This document shows, in pieces, positions 25,858 through 34,553 of a DNA stretch of 64,000 nt. The notes below the pieces were generated by a model that made no database searches, was not told the DNA's origin, and saw only the letters and a program-made list of their open reading frames with translations. The stretch covers positions 17,312-81,311 of the forward strand of contig NZ_NJFZ01000028.1 in the NCBI RefSeq assembly GCF_002270355.1. Direction: 5' to 3'. Every line of letters begins with the position of its first letter. Position 1 is the first letter of the stretch. Both the position numbers and the translations under genes were made by a program. This stretch comes from Flectobacillus sp. BAB-3569 (lineage in GTDB: Bacteria > Bacteroidota > Bacteroidia > Cytophagales > Spirosomataceae).

Positions 25858-27102
25858 ATGAAAAAACGTTATCAAGTATTACTCGTACTATCAATTCTTT
25901 CCACTGTTACCTTTCTCGACCGCATTGCTATCTCTACAGCAGGCGAACGTATTTCAAAAGATTTGGGGCTAAGTCCTGTTCAATGGGGCTGGGTATTGGG
26001 GATGTTTACCCTTGCCTATGGACTTTTTGAAATTCCCACAGGATTATTGGGCGACCGACTCGGCGCCAAACGCCTTCTTATTCGAGTAGTATTGTGGTGG
26101 TCATTTTTTACAGTACTCACAGGCTTTTCGACAGGTTTTGTCATGCTTCTTGCAGTACGATTCTTATTTGGTATTGGCGAAGCTGGGGCATATCCCAATA
26201 TTTCGATAGCCTTGAGCAAGTGGTTACCAGCCTTCGAAAGAGGAAAAGGGCAAGCACTTATTTGGGCAGCGTCAAGAATTGGTGCAGGGTTGACTCCTAT
26301 TTTAGTCATTCCTATTCAACAAAAATATGGCTGGCAGATGTCCTTCTATATCCTCGGGGGAGTTGGTTTACTTTGGGTGATTTTTTGGATTTTCTGGTAC
26401 AAAGAAGAGCCTTCTGAAGCTAAGGATATTTCGAAGGAAGAATTGAATTTTATCTTAGAAAATAGACAACTCAGCGACCACTCTCCCAAACAATCAGTCT
26501 GGAAAATACTCAACCATCCTAACCTTTGGATTCTATTCTTGATGTATTACTGTTATGCTGCGGGGGCTTATTTTTTCCAAAGCTGGATGCCCAAATATCT
26601 ACAGCAGGGACGTGGTATTTCGGAAGAAAATATGAAGTTTATAGCTTCTGCTCCTTTTATTTTGGGAGCGGTAGGATGTTTTCTAGGAGGGATTTTGAGT
26701 GATTATACGGTCAAGAAATATGGTAAAAAATGGGGTCGTCGCATTGTCCCAATGATTGGGCTTAGTCTTTCGGGTATCTGTCTCATTACGGCGTCTCTTA
26801 GTCAAAACGATACTTTGGCCGTTGTACTTTTGTCTTTGGGGCTTGCCACTATGGATGTCACCGCACCAGTGGCATGGGCTGTAGCCATGGATATTGGAGG
26901 CAAACAAAGTGGTACTGTATCGGGAGCGATGAACTCGGCGGGCTTGATTGGAGCCTATATCAATACTGTATCTTTTGGATATCTTGCCACGACTTTCGGG
27001 TACTACTTTCCTGTACTTATGATTGGTGGTTTATTGATACTTGGATCTATACTTTGGCTAAAAATTGATGCTACTCACCAAGTATCCGTTCAATCAGAAT
27101 AG
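25858..27102 (+). CDS. MFS transporter, anion:cation symporter (ACS) family
   Basis: This 414-residue inner-membrane protein has about 12 transmembrane segments. FLDRIAISTA in TM1, the loop motif GLLGDRLGAKRLL between TM2 and TM3, and WGWVLGMFTLAYGLFEIPTG are typical of the ACS family (hexuronate, glucarate and similar organic anions). The substrate cannot be read from the sequence and there is no catabolic neighbour to suggest one. Confidence 0.88.
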   Translation: MKKRYQVLLVLSILSTVTFLDRIAISTAGERISKDLGLSPVQWGWVLGMFTLAYGLFEIPTGLLGDRLGAKRLLIRVVLWWSFFTVLTGFSTGFVMLLAVRFLFGIGEAGAYPNISIALSKWLPAFERGKGQALIWAASRIGAGLTPILVIPIQQKYGWQMSFYILGGVGLLWVIFWIFWYKEEPSEAKDISKEELNFILENRQLSDHSPKQSVWKILNHPNLWILFLMYYCYAAGAYFFQSWMPKYLQQGRGISEENMKFIASAPFILGAVGCFLGGILSDYTVKKYGKKWGRRIVPMIGLSLSGICLITASLSQNDTLAVVLLSLGLATMDVTAPVAWAVAMDIGGKQSGTVSGAMNSAGLIGAYINTVSFGYLATTFGYYFPVLMIGGLLILGSILWLKIDATHQVSVQSE

Positions 27103-27483
27103 TCAAAAAAAATATCGCTAAAACTTTCGTTTCAAATATTTAAAAATCAAATAGTTACAACCAAACGAATGTTTAATTTCAAAAAAACATGATAAAAAAC
27201 AACTGCATTTTCTGCCAAACTATCCCTATCTTTGGAAAGAATTTCGGAAGAACAAGAAACAATTTTAGCTAACAAATTGTAGTCTCAAAGGAATATATTT
27301 TCACTACCGAGACTAAAGAGATAGGTAGAAAAATAGCGAAGTTAATTTTTGTCAACTTTGATGATTTCTAAGACAAAATAGTTTAAATTTAGCCAAGGTA
27401 AGCGCGCTTCAACATGAGCCGAAAGCTATCATTTAAACAATCCTTTTTATTTTTAGATAACTAGTAACTTATACCATACGACC
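27103..27483 (+). promoter_or_regulatory. nrdB upstream region
   Basis: A 381-bp region without a gene. It holds a good -7 element TATCTTTG (27227-27234) with a weak -33 match (CATTTTCTG) before it, giving a possible nrdB promoter with a ~240-nt leader. I found no NrdR boxes by eye. Confidence 0.4.
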
Positions 27484-28467
27484 ATGTCACAGGCAGCAAT
27501 TATTGAACCCTTACTTCAAGAAGACCCAAATCGTTTTGTGTTATTTCCAATCAAACACAATGACATTTGGCAATTTTATAAAAAAGCGGAAGCTTCTTTC
27601 TGGACAGCTGAAGAAATTGACCTTTCTCAAGACTTAAATGACTGGGAAAACAAGCTTACAGCTGATGAAAAGCACTTTATTTCGCATGTATTGGCCTTCT
27701 TTGCGGCATCGGATGGTATCGTAAACGAAAACCTTGCTGTTAACTTCCTTTCGGAGGTTCAGTATGCAGAAGCTAAATGTTTCTATGGCTTCCAAGTAAT
27801 GATGGAAAACATTCACTCTGAAACATACTCTTTGTTGATTGATACTTATATCAAAAACCCAATCGAAAAAGACCGTATGCTTCGCGCCATCGAAACCATC
27901 GATTGTGTTCAGAAAAAAGCAGAATGGGCTTTGCGTTGGATTGGCAGTGAAAACTTTGTAGAACGTCTGATTGCATTTGCAGCTGTAGAAGGTATTTTCT
28001 TCTCAGGTAGTTTCTGTTCTATTTTCTGGTTGAAAAAACGTGGTTTGATGCCAGGTCTTTCGTTCTCAAACGAGCTTATCTCTCGCGACGAAGGTTTGCA
28101 CTGTGATTTTGCTTGTTTGCTTTACGCAGACCACATCAAAAATCAATTGCCACAGTCAAGAGTAATTGAAATCATTACTGATGCTGTGACTATCGAAAAA
28201 GAATTTGTAACAGATTCGCTTCCTGTTTCATTAATCGGTATGAACGCTAACTTGATGTGTCAATACATTGAGTTTGTAGCTGACCGCTTGTTGGTAGCTT
28301 TGGGATGTCCAAAAGTATATAACGCAACCAATCCATTTGATTTCATGGAAATGATTTCGTTACAAGGCAAAACTAATTTCTTCGAAAAACGTGTTGCTGA
28401 GTATCAAAAAGCAGGTGTCATGTCAGAAAAAGAAACGATGTCTTTCTCTTTAGATGAAGATTTTTAG
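27484..28467 (+). CDS. nrdB: class I ribonucleotide reductase small subunit
   Basis: This 327-residue protein is the radical-generating R2 subunit. The dinuclear metal ligands are all present: Asp77 (ASDGIVNEN), Glu108 and His111 (MENIHSETY), Glu169, Glu203 and His206 (DEGLHCDF). The radical Tyr is at 115. The sequence looks close to eukaryote-like R2 proteins, as usual for Bacteroidota. It works with NrdA to make deoxyribonucleotides; nrdA is not next to it here, unlike in many genomes. A 23-bp perfect terminator follows. Confidence 0.95.
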   Translation: MSQAAIIEPLLQEDPNRFVLFPIKHNDIWQFYKKAEASFWTAEEIDLSQDLNDWENKLTADEKHFISHVLAFFAASDGIVNENLAVNFLSEVQYAEAKCFYGFQVMMENIHSETYSLLIDTYIKNPIEKDRMLRAIETIDCVQKKAEWALRWIGSENFVERLIAFAAVEGIFFSGSFCSIFWLKKRGLMPGLSFSNELISRDEGLHCDFACLLYADHIKNQLPQSRVIEIITDAVTIEKEFVTDSLPVSLIGMNANLMCQYIEFVADRLLVALGCPKVYNATNPFDFMEMISLQGKTNFFEKRVAEYQKAGVMSEKETMSFSLDEDF

Positions 28468-28484
28468 AATTTCTTAAAAATAAT

Positions 28485-28532
28485 CAAAACAAAACGGCTC
28501 GTTGCAAGATTGCAACGAGCCGTTTTGTTTTG
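28485..28532. terminator. strong bidirectional terminator after nrdB
   Basis: Perfect 23-bp inverted repeat with core ACGGCTCGTTGCAA / TTGCAACGAGCCGT, flanked by CAAAACAAAA and TTTTGTTTTG, with only two unpaired central bases. Confidence 0.85.
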
Positions 28533-28589
28533 GAGCCTTAAAGACCTATGTATCATTTTAAGTTGTACTGAGTTTGTTTTCGGAAAAAA

Positions 28590-28621
28590 CCCCACTTTGT
28601 CTTAACAGCAACAGTGGGGTA
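28590..28621. terminator. second hairpin after nrdB
   Basis: Arms ACCCCACT and AGTGGGGT (8 bp) surround a 16-nt loop. No T-run follows. Confidence 0.4.
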
Positions 28622-28823
28622 TGTATTATATGAATTGGATAGATAGATAATGTGACAAGCTTTTTATGAAAGATTTTGGCAAACTTGGCTTTTTTCAGTA
28701 ATTTTTTACCCGATTATATGCCAAAAAATCATCTTTTTATTCAAATCTCCATATTTTCAATCATGTGAATTTGAATTTACCCAACCTCAATTTGTCTAGC
28801 CTTCATCCTATTGCAATTGATAG

Positions 28824-28999
28824 GTTAGTGCGCAAAATAAAATTTAAGATTGTGCTTTGGGCTTTCAGGTAACGGCTTTCGGCGGGGGCTTTGGAAAAAG
28901 CATGTCGGTGATTATTAAAAAACATTTTAACACTCTTTGCCTTGTGCCTGTTGTCTAGTGCCTAAACAAAATTGAATCTTATTCTGCACTATTACTTAC
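28824..28999. repeat. MITE-like dispersed repeat, copy B
   Basis: The left end GTTAGTGCGCAAAATAAAAT (28824) is the inverted counterpart of the right end AATCTTATTCTGCACTATTA (28975-28999). The interior GGCTTTCGGCGGGGGCTTTGG and TGCCTTGTGCCTGTTG words match copies A and C. No ORF. The rest of the 713-bp gap (28468-29180) holds the two hairpins and no gene. Confidence 0.72.
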
Positions 29000-29180
29000 T
29001 CAAAATTAAATTAGCATTTAGAGAGACTCTTTCTTGAAAAGAAAAACCAAAGCTCTCTTTATTTATATTTCTTTGTGGTTAGGTAAAAAATTGTAAAAAC
29101 TATTGTATCAAGCAGATACAATATTAATTGTTTTATTCTAATATTACAATTCTTTTTTAAATTTGAACAAAATTTATTTT

Positions 29181-29951
29181 ATGGAGCATACAACAGAATA
29201 TAAAGACCTAGTTAACCCTGAACAAGACTTTTTACCGGGCATATCGATTGATTGCGTAATTTTTGGTTTTCATGAGAATCAATTGAAGGTGTTATTGATC
29301 AAATTTGCCAATACCGAAATATATTCCCTCCCAGGAGGATTTATCTATAAAGAAGAAAGTTTGGATGAAGCCGCAAGTAGAATTCTTGACCATCGTACAG
29401 GAATTGAGGATACTTATCTGGAGCAATTTTATGTATTTGGTAACCCCAATAGAGTGAACCCTGAGGAACATCGACTTATCATGCAAAAAAATGGGTTAGA
29501 TCTTCCTAATGGCCACTTTTTGCTTAATCGACATATTACAGTAGGGTATTACGCTTTGGTAGACTTTACAAAAATACAACCACACTCCCATCTCAATCTT
29601 GAAGAAGGTGGCTGGTTTGATATTTATGACTTGCCTGAAACAATTGCTTTTGACCACCGTGAAATTTTACTCAAGGCACTCGACTCGCTTCGTTTGTTTT
29701 TAGATCATAAACTATCAGTCTTTAACCTCATGCCCGAAACCTTTACCATGGGCGAATTACAAAGTCTTTATGAGACTATTTTGAACAAAAAACTCTTGAG
29801 AGCTAATTTCCAACGCAAAATGCTCAGTTTGGGGATACTCGAAAGACTAGATAAAAAATGGGGAGGTGGTGCCCACAAGGCTCCATATTTGTATCGATTT
29901 GATTCGCAAAAGGCTGAAGCTAGCAAATTTGCTAATCAGTTTGAGGAGTAA
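29181..29951 (+). CDS. NrtR-like Nudix transcriptional regulator
   Basis: This 256-residue protein (ATG at 29181 preferred over a TTG at 29163) has an N-terminal Nudix fold, with GGFIYKEESLDEAASRIL where the Nudix box should be. The catalytic REUXEE core is replaced (SRILDH), so hydrolase activity is probably lost. The C-terminal third looks like the winged helix of the NrtR family (TMGELQSLYETIL, NFQRKMLSLGILE, then basic residues). Family members use the dead Nudix domain to sense a metabolite such as ADP-ribose or a sugar. The ligand here is unknown; despite the family name there is no link to nitrate. Confidence 0.82.
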   Translation: MEHTTEYKDLVNPEQDFLPGISIDCVIFGFHENQLKVLLIKFANTEIYSLPGGFIYKEESLDEAASRILDHRTGIEDTYLEQFYVFGNPNRVNPEEHRLIMQKNGLDLPNGHFLLNRHITVGYYALVDFTKIQPHSHLNLEEGGWFDIYDLPETIAFDHREILLKALDSLRLFLDHKLSVFNLMPETFTMGELQSLYETILNKKLLRANFQRKMLSLGILERLDKKWGGGAHKAPYLYRFDSQKAEASKFANQFEE

Positions 29952-29992
29952 AGAATAGACTATTACATAACCTATATAAAATTAGAATTTTG

Positions 29993-30041
29993 ATTTCGGA
30001 ACATAATGCTGAACATTTCTGATATCTCCGAAATCAAAAAT
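29993..30041. terminator. hairpin between the Nudix regulator and moaD
   Basis: Arms TTTTGATTTCGGA and TCCGAAATCAAAA form a long stem with a ~25-nt loop between two convergent genes. Confidence 0.55.
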
Positions 30042-30065
30042 CTATCGTCGAGAGACTGACTCAAA

Positions 30066-30308
30066 CTATCCCCCACTCACTGGTGGAATTAACGCAATTT
30101 CGTCTCTTTCTGATAATACTAAATCCTGCTCGGCATATTCGTTATTTACAGCCAACAATAACGAGCGAATGGAAGCCAACGGTGGGTATTCTGCTCTGAG
30201 CAAGGTCAACAAACCATCGGTTGTGAGGGTATCTGATACCTCCAAAGTCGTCGAGCTATTGCCAACAATTTCTTTGGTGATTCCAAACAAAGCAATTGTA
30301 TATTTCAT
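30066..30308 (-). CDS. moaD: molybdopterin synthase sulfur carrier subunit
   Basis: This 80-residue protein is of the ThiS/MoaD ubiquitin-like type and ends in PPVSGG, the Gly-Gly tail that is thiocarboxylated to carry sulfur. It contributes to molybdopterin synthesis, needed by the NarB nitrate reductase in this window. It is divergent from moaA; moaE, moaC and moeA are not visible here. Confidence 0.88.
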   Translation of the reverse strand: MKYTIALFGITKEIVGNSSTTLEVSDTLTTDGLLTLLRAEYPPLASIRSLLLAVNNEYAEQDLVLSERDEIALIPPVSGG

Positions 30309-30505
30309 TAGGTTAAATTTTTGATTCTAGGATTCAATAGTATATTTGTTTTTATTGATTACAGAAATACTATCAGCGATAAATATAGACGTTTCTTTTT
30401 GAACAAATTTTCCTATATTTTGATTGCTAATATAACGAAGTAAATCAATAATTTGAGGACACCCAATGGGGATTTACCCAAAATACTACTATATCATTCG
30501 TATCT

Positions 30506-31531
30506 GTGACAACTAATCCATCCATAACAACTCCCGATAATCGTCCAGTGATTTATGACAATCACGGTCGACCGATTACTTATTTGAGGCTGGCTGTCAC
30601 CGACCGATGCAATTTGCGTTGCTTTTATTGCATGCCTGAAGAAGGCATCAAATACCTCCACAAATCCAAACTGCTTAGCTACGAAGAAATGCTTCGTATC
30701 GTTGGTGTACTGGCCGAATTAGGGGTGCACAAAGTGCGTATTACAGGTGGAGAACCTTTTGTGCGTAACAACCTCGTAGATTTTTTGTATCGCCTTGCTG
30801 ACATTCAAGGAATCGATGAGCTGAATATTACCACCAACGGCGTTTTGACGGGACAGTATCTCAAACAAATGAAAGAAATCGGGATTCGTTCTGTCAATTT
30901 GAGTTTGGATACTTTGGATGCGCAACGCTTTTTCGAAATTACCCGTCGTGATGAATTCTCAAAAGTCTATCAAACGCTTTTTGATTTACTCGATGCAGGT
31001 TTTGAAGTAAAAATCAATGCTGTAGTAATGGATGGGAAAAATACAGATGATATTTTACCCTTGGTAGCTCTTACCGAGCATTATCCTGTAGCAGTTCGCT
31101 TTATCGAAGAAATGCCTTTCAATGGCGAAGGCTCACATTATCCTGTACTTCATTGGAATATCCATCGTATTTTAGAAACAATCCGAGGTACCTATCCGAG
31201 CCTAAGCAAAATTGAAGATGCTCCACATTCTACTTCGTATAACTACCACGTCCCAGGCTTCAAAGGCAATATTGGCGTGATTGCAGCGTTTTCAAGAACC
31301 TTCTGTGGCACTTGCAATCGCATCAGAATGACCGCACAAGGCGAATTAAAAACTTGTTTGTACGACGAAGGTGTATTAAGCATCCGAGATTTGATTCGTT
31401 CGGGCATTAGCAACGAAGAATTGAAAGGAGTTTTTATCAATACTTTTCAAAAAAGAGCTAAAGATGGCTTCGAAGCTGAGAAACGTAGAACCAAGCTTGT
31501 TACTGAATCCATGACAACCATTGGAGGATAA
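30506..31531 (+). CDS. moaA: GTP 3',8-cyclase, radical SAM enzyme of molybdenum cofactor synthesis
   Basis: This 341-residue protein has the radical-SAM cluster motif Cys35-x3-Cys39-x2-Cys42 (CNLRCFYC), a C-terminal second-cluster motif (FCGTCNRIRMT, then TCL), and a Gly-Gly C-terminus (TTIGG). It converts GTP to the cyclic dehydro intermediate that becomes pyranopterin. The start is uncertain: there is no ATG, so a GTG at 30506 is used; a GTG at 30548 would begin MIYDNHGRPITYLRL, also usual for the family. It pairs with moaD across a 197-bp divergent gap. Confidence 0.93.
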   Translation: MTTNPSITTPDNRPVIYDNHGRPITYLRLAVTDRCNLRCFYCMPEEGIKYLHKSKLLSYEEMLRIVGVLAELGVHKVRITGGEPFVRNNLVDFLYRLADIQGIDELNITTNGVLTGQYLKQMKEIGIRSVNLSLDTLDAQRFFEITRRDEFSKVYQTLFDLLDAGFEVKINAVVMDGKNTDDILPLVALTEHYPVAVRFIEEMPFNGEGSHYPVLHWNIHRILETIRGTYPSLSKIEDAPHSTSYNYHVPGFKGNIGVIAAFSRTFCGTCNRIRMTAQGELKTCLYDEGVLSIRDLIRSGISNEELKGVFINTFQKRAKDGFEAEKRRTKLVTESMTTIGG

Positions 31532-31565
31532 TCCATAAAAATCTTAATTTTGCAATTCATTTAAT

Positions 31566-31607
31566 CCCCTGTCAACCCAATAGTATTTTGGACTGGGCTG
31601 ACAGGGG
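31566..31607 (+). terminator. terminator after moaA
   Basis: Arms CCCCTGTCA/TGACAGGGG and CCCA/TGGG, separated by one mismatch, give a 13-bp stem followed by ACATATTTTATAT. Confidence 0.7.
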
Positions 31608-31625
31608 ACATATTTTATATAGACA

Positions 31626-32606
31626 ATGACAATCGAGCAAATTTTTGAAGGTTTCAATCAACTAAAAGTCCTCATCATAGGCGATTTGATGATTGATGCT
31701 TATACCTGGGGTAAAGTAGAACGTATCTCTCCTGAAGCTCCAGTACCAGTAGTAAATGTAAAACAAAGAGAAATGCGTTTGGGTGGTGCTGGCAATGTGG
31801 TGATGAACGTTCAGGCACTTGGCGCAAAAGCTATTATTTGTTCGGTAATCGGAAAAGATTCTTATGGTAATGCACTATTAGATTTATTGGAAGAAAGGGA
31901 GTTATCTACAGAAGGTATTCTTCAATCTGATGAACGCATCACTACAGTAAAAGAACGTATTATCGCAGGTACACAGCAAATTGTACGCGTAGATACCGAA
32001 ACTGACAAATTGATTTCTGAGAATGAGCGCAATTTGCTTTTAGACAAAATCAAGGTATTAGCACTCGACGCTCAGGTAATTATCTTTGAAGATTATGATA
32101 AAGGCGTTTTATCAAAAGAGCTTATTGCTGAGGTAATAGACTTTGCACAAGAACACCACATTCCTACAGTCGTAGATCCGAAAAAGCGTAACTTTTTGAA
32201 TTATCAAAATGCTACCTTATTCAAACCAAATTTGAAAGAACTCAAAGAAGGTCTCAACATTCAGTTTGATTCAAAGGATCCAGCAGAGCTAGCGATGGCG
32301 GTTAATATGCTCATAGAAACCCTTGAGGTGAAAGGTGCTTTTGTTACTCTTTCGGAACAAGGTGTGTTTATCAATTTCAAAGACGAAGAAAAACATATTC
32401 CTGCCCATATTCGACAAATTGCAGATGTTTCAGGAGCTGGCGATACCGTAATTTCAATTGCAGCCTGCTGTGTAGCACTCAATTTATCTCCAGAATTAGT
32501 AGCAGGACTCTCCAATTTAGGTGGTGGACTCGTATGTGAATCGGTAGGAGTTGTTCCAATCAATAAAGAAAGACTGTTGGCAGAAGCCCAACAAAACTAT
32601 AATTAA
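31626..32606 (+). CDS. hldA: D-glycero-D-manno-heptose-7-phosphate kinase (HldA-type)
   Basis: This 326-residue PfkB-family sugar kinase has the N-terminal glycine motif (LGGAGNVVMNVQALGA) and the C-terminal catalytic signature DVSGAGDTVIS. It matches the kinase half of HldE (RfaE domain I) in length, while the nucleotidyltransferase half is absent and presumably encoded elsewhere. It acts in the cytoplasm on the ADP-heptose path for lipopolysaccharide core. It stands alone after the moaA terminator; a repeated element follows it. Confidence 0.88.
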   Translation: MTIEQIFEGFNQLKVLIIGDLMIDAYTWGKVERISPEAPVPVVNVKQREMRLGGAGNVVMNVQALGAKAIICSVIGKDSYGNALLDLLEERELSTEGILQSDERITTVKERIIAGTQQIVRVDTETDKLISENERNLLLDKIKVLALDAQVIIFEDYDKGVLSKELIAEVIDFAQEHHIPTVVDPKKRNFLNYQNATLFKPNLKELKEGLNIQFDSKDPAELAMAVNMLIETLEVKGAFVTLSEQGVFINFKDEEKHIPAHIRQIADVSGAGDTVISIAACCVALNLSPELVAGLSNLGGGLVCESVGVVPINKERLLAEAQQNYN

Positions 32607-32712
32607 GTATTAATAGGCTTTAGGCTATAAGCTCTAGGCATTAGGCAAAAAGGGGCCTTTTTTTCAGTTAAATTTTAAGAAAATTCCGCTCCGAAAATAA
32701 ATTCTACATTTT

Positions 32713-32826
32713 TTGAAAAATAATTTAACTATTTTTCAATGCGTAAACTATTTTACCTCAATAGACGTTTATCTATTATCAACCGCAAAAAAGCCTTGCT
32801 ATCTATTTAGCAAGGCTTTTTTATTT
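32713..32826 (+). repeat. duplicated ~114-nt element with terminator, copy 1 (small RNA or micro-ORF candidate)
   Basis: Starts with an inverted repeat TTGAAAAATA / TATTTTTCAA and ends in a 14-bp terminator AAAAAAGCCTTGCT / AGCAAGGCTTTTTT (32787-32822). It is closely homologous to 33330-33443. A 29-codon reading frame (MKNNLTIFQ...KKPC) is preserved without indels in both copies. Confidence 0.6.
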
Positions 32827-32857
32827 GATGCTAATTTGAATGTTTCTGCGCCGTTTT

Positions 32858-33178
32858 TTACTTCTTACTATCAGGCTTATCCTCTATTCCCAAAGTGCTT
32901 ATCGAAGGATTGATTGTTCGTGCGGTAATTACAATTTTGAAAATTTTATTTCCTGCAAAACTAAATTCTGCCACATATTTCCCCTTTGCTTTTAGGTTAC
33001 GATACACAGCTGTGTAATTCATTTTACTTTCCCAACCATGCACTGCCAAAGCACCCAACAAATGGTCAAGGCATTTTTGAAGATTCGAAAAATAATTTAG
33101 CACAGGTTCTTTAGTTCGAACAGCATTGAGCGAACCAATCGAAATCACGGCAACCTCGTAGATAGTTTGTTGTTTCAT
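32858..33178 (-). CDS. small protein of unknown function
   Basis: This 106-residue protein (MKQQTIYEVAVISIGSLNAV) has no signal peptide or membrane helix. It shows a mixed alpha/beta pattern with a basic, strand-rich second half (YRNLKAKGKYVAEFSFAGNKIFKIVITART) and a polar tail. I recognise no family. It lies alone on the minus strand, enclosed by two direct copies of a 114-nt element, which suggests that gene and repeats arrived or were duplicated together. Confidence 0.6.
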   Translation of the reverse strand: MKQQTIYEVAVISIGSLNAVRTKEPVLNYFSNLQKCLDHLLGALAVHGWESKMNYTAVYRNLKAKGKYVAEFSFAGNKIFKIVITARTINPSISTLGIEDKPDSKK

Positions 33179-33329
33179 CTTGAAACCTTATGGGTTACTT
33201 GTTAATCTGATATTTGAGATAAACTTGGAATCTTTATCTCCGTTTTCTCGTATTTGATATCCACATCACAAGTCGTTAGAGAGTCCATTTTGATATAATT
33301 TTCAGCAATTTGAAAAAAATAAAATAAAT

Positions 33330-33443
33330 ATGAAAAATAATTTAACTATTTTTCAATACCTAAACTATTTAGGCACTTCTGACGTTTTAAATATATCAAT
33401 CACAAAAAAGCCTTGTTAGTGTTCCTAGCAAGGCTTTTTGATT
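33330..33443 (+). repeat. duplicated ~114-nt element with terminator, copy 2
   Basis: Homologous to 32713-32826, with an ATG (33330) opening the 29-residue frame MKNNLTIFQ...KKPC and a terminator GCCTTG(T)TAG / CTAGCAAGGC plus T-run. The 388-bp gap 33179-33566 otherwise holds only the RidA terminator. Confidence 0.6.
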
Positions 33444-33484
33444 TTTAAGGTTTTAGCCTTTATCATGGAGCTATTCCAACAAAA

Positions 33485-33553
33485 AAAGCCAGTGAACAAA
33501 TCCACTGACTTTCTCTTTTAGAGGTATATTGGATAGTTCCTTTACCTCCTCTT
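33485..33553 (-). terminator. hairpins downstream of the RidA gene
   Basis: CAGTG/CACTG with flanking AAAG/CTTT (33487-33513) and ATATTGGA/TCCAATAT (about 33522-33558) form two stems just past the RidA stop. Confidence 0.5.
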
Positions 33554-33566
33554 ACTCCAATATATT

Positions 33567-33950
33567 TTATTGAGCAATTGCTGTAAATTCAATCTCTACT
33601 AAGTAATCTGGAGATACTAATTTAGAAATCTCATAGATACCTGTTGTTGGTTTGATTTCGCCGAAATAAGCGCCATGAGCACGAGCAATATCATCAAATT
33701 TGGTAATATCTGTTGTGAAAATACGAGTTCTTACCACATCTTTTGTCGATACGCCAGCTTCTTCTAATACTTTAGCGATACGCTCTAAGATATTCAACGT
33801 TTGTGCATAAGCATCGTCAGCCTTTACTTTTTCACCATCAACGATTGCTACAGTTCCTGATACTTCTACGATGTTTCCGATTCTTACGGCACGGCAATAG
33901 CCCATTTTGTCTTCCCACGGCGAGCCCGTTAAGATATTTTGTCTAGACAT
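33567..33950 (-). CDS. RidA/YjgF-family enamine/imine deaminase
   Basis: This 127-residue protein has the RidA fold and motifs (NILTGSPWE, CRAVRIGNIVEVSG, VVRTRIFTTDITKFDDIARAH). The conserved Arg that binds the substrate carboxylate is in VRTRIF. It forms a cytoplasmic trimer that hydrolyses reactive enamines from amino-acid metabolism. The N-terminal half differs from archetypal RidA, so it belongs to one of the other Rid subfamilies. A hairpin separates it from the ACP gene upstream. Confidence 0.85.
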   Translation of the reverse strand: MSRQNILTGSPWEDKMGYCRAVRIGNIVEVSGTVAIVDGEKVKADDAYAQTLNILERIAKVLEEAGVSTKDVVRTRIFTTDITKFDDIARAHGAYFGEIKPTTGIYEISKLVSPDYLVEIEFTAIAQ

Positions 33951-34021
33951 ACTTAATAATTGTTTTTTGGTTACGATACAAAGATAAGATAAAAGCCGAG
34001 GGATATTTACTCAAAAAGGCA

Positions 34022-34053
34022 TAAAAAAAGGCTCAAACTAATGTGTTTGAACC
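34022..34053 (-). terminator. hairpin between the ACP and RidA genes
   Basis: AAAGG-TCAAAC pairs with GTTTGA-CCTTT around TAATGT. On the minus strand a T-run follows, so it terminates the ACP message. Confidence 0.65.
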
Positions 34054-34078
34054 TTTAACATACCAAAAATCGTTGCCT

Positions 34079-34327
34079 TTACGCACGTACAGCTACTAAA
34101 TTAGCTTCCATCAAAGAAGCCAATTCTTCCACAGTCTGTACTCTATCTATCTCCTGATCTGGTAATGTAATACCATACGTATTTTCCAAATAAGCTACTA
34201 CTTCTAGGAACTCTAATGAGTTCATTCCCAAATCGGCATAAAAGCGTTTTTGAGGAGCTATCAACCTCGGACTAATATAAAAATTCCGAGATAAGAACTT
34301 TGTCAATGTTTCTGTGCTGAATCTCAT
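34079..34327 (-). CDS. acyl carrier protein-like protein
   Basis: This 82-residue protein has the ACP four-helix pattern and a phosphopantetheine-type Ser37 in LGMNSLEFLE. The usual DSL triplet is NSL here, an uncommon change at the residue before the Ser. It is not near fatty-acid synthase genes; its neighbours are RidA and an RND efflux operon, with a thioesterase further upstream. It may serve a specialised acyl path rather than be the housekeeping AcpP. Confidence 0.8.
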   Translation of the reverse strand: MRFSTETLTKFLSRNFYISPRLIAPQKRFYADLGMNSLEFLEVVAYLENTYGITLPDQEIDRVQTVEELASLMEANLVAVRA

Positions 34328-34553
34328 CGGTTTCTTGATTTATATATATTTTGACGATTGTTATGCTTGATTAACGAGCTTTTTTGAATAATAGTGCCCG
34401 AATTTTAAGTTTTTTTTAGAAAAAATGAGAAAAATCAATAAAAACTCTTAAATATTATGCTTACAGAGCATTCTTGAATTATTTAAAGATTCCTCTCATG
34501 ATTTATTAAAAAATATTAAAAACTATTTTCGGGAAATTTGCTCCTTTTAAAAC

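Noticed and set aside
29181..29951. Active Nudix hydrolase
   Set aside because: The catalytic Nudix core residues are replaced, and a winged-helix domain follows, which fits a regulator.
32713..32913. 66-residue protein starting at the first 114-nt element
   Set aside because: It begins with TTG, runs through a terminator, and the second copy stops after 29 codons, so the long form is unlikely; only the 29-codon micro-ORF is kept as a possibility.
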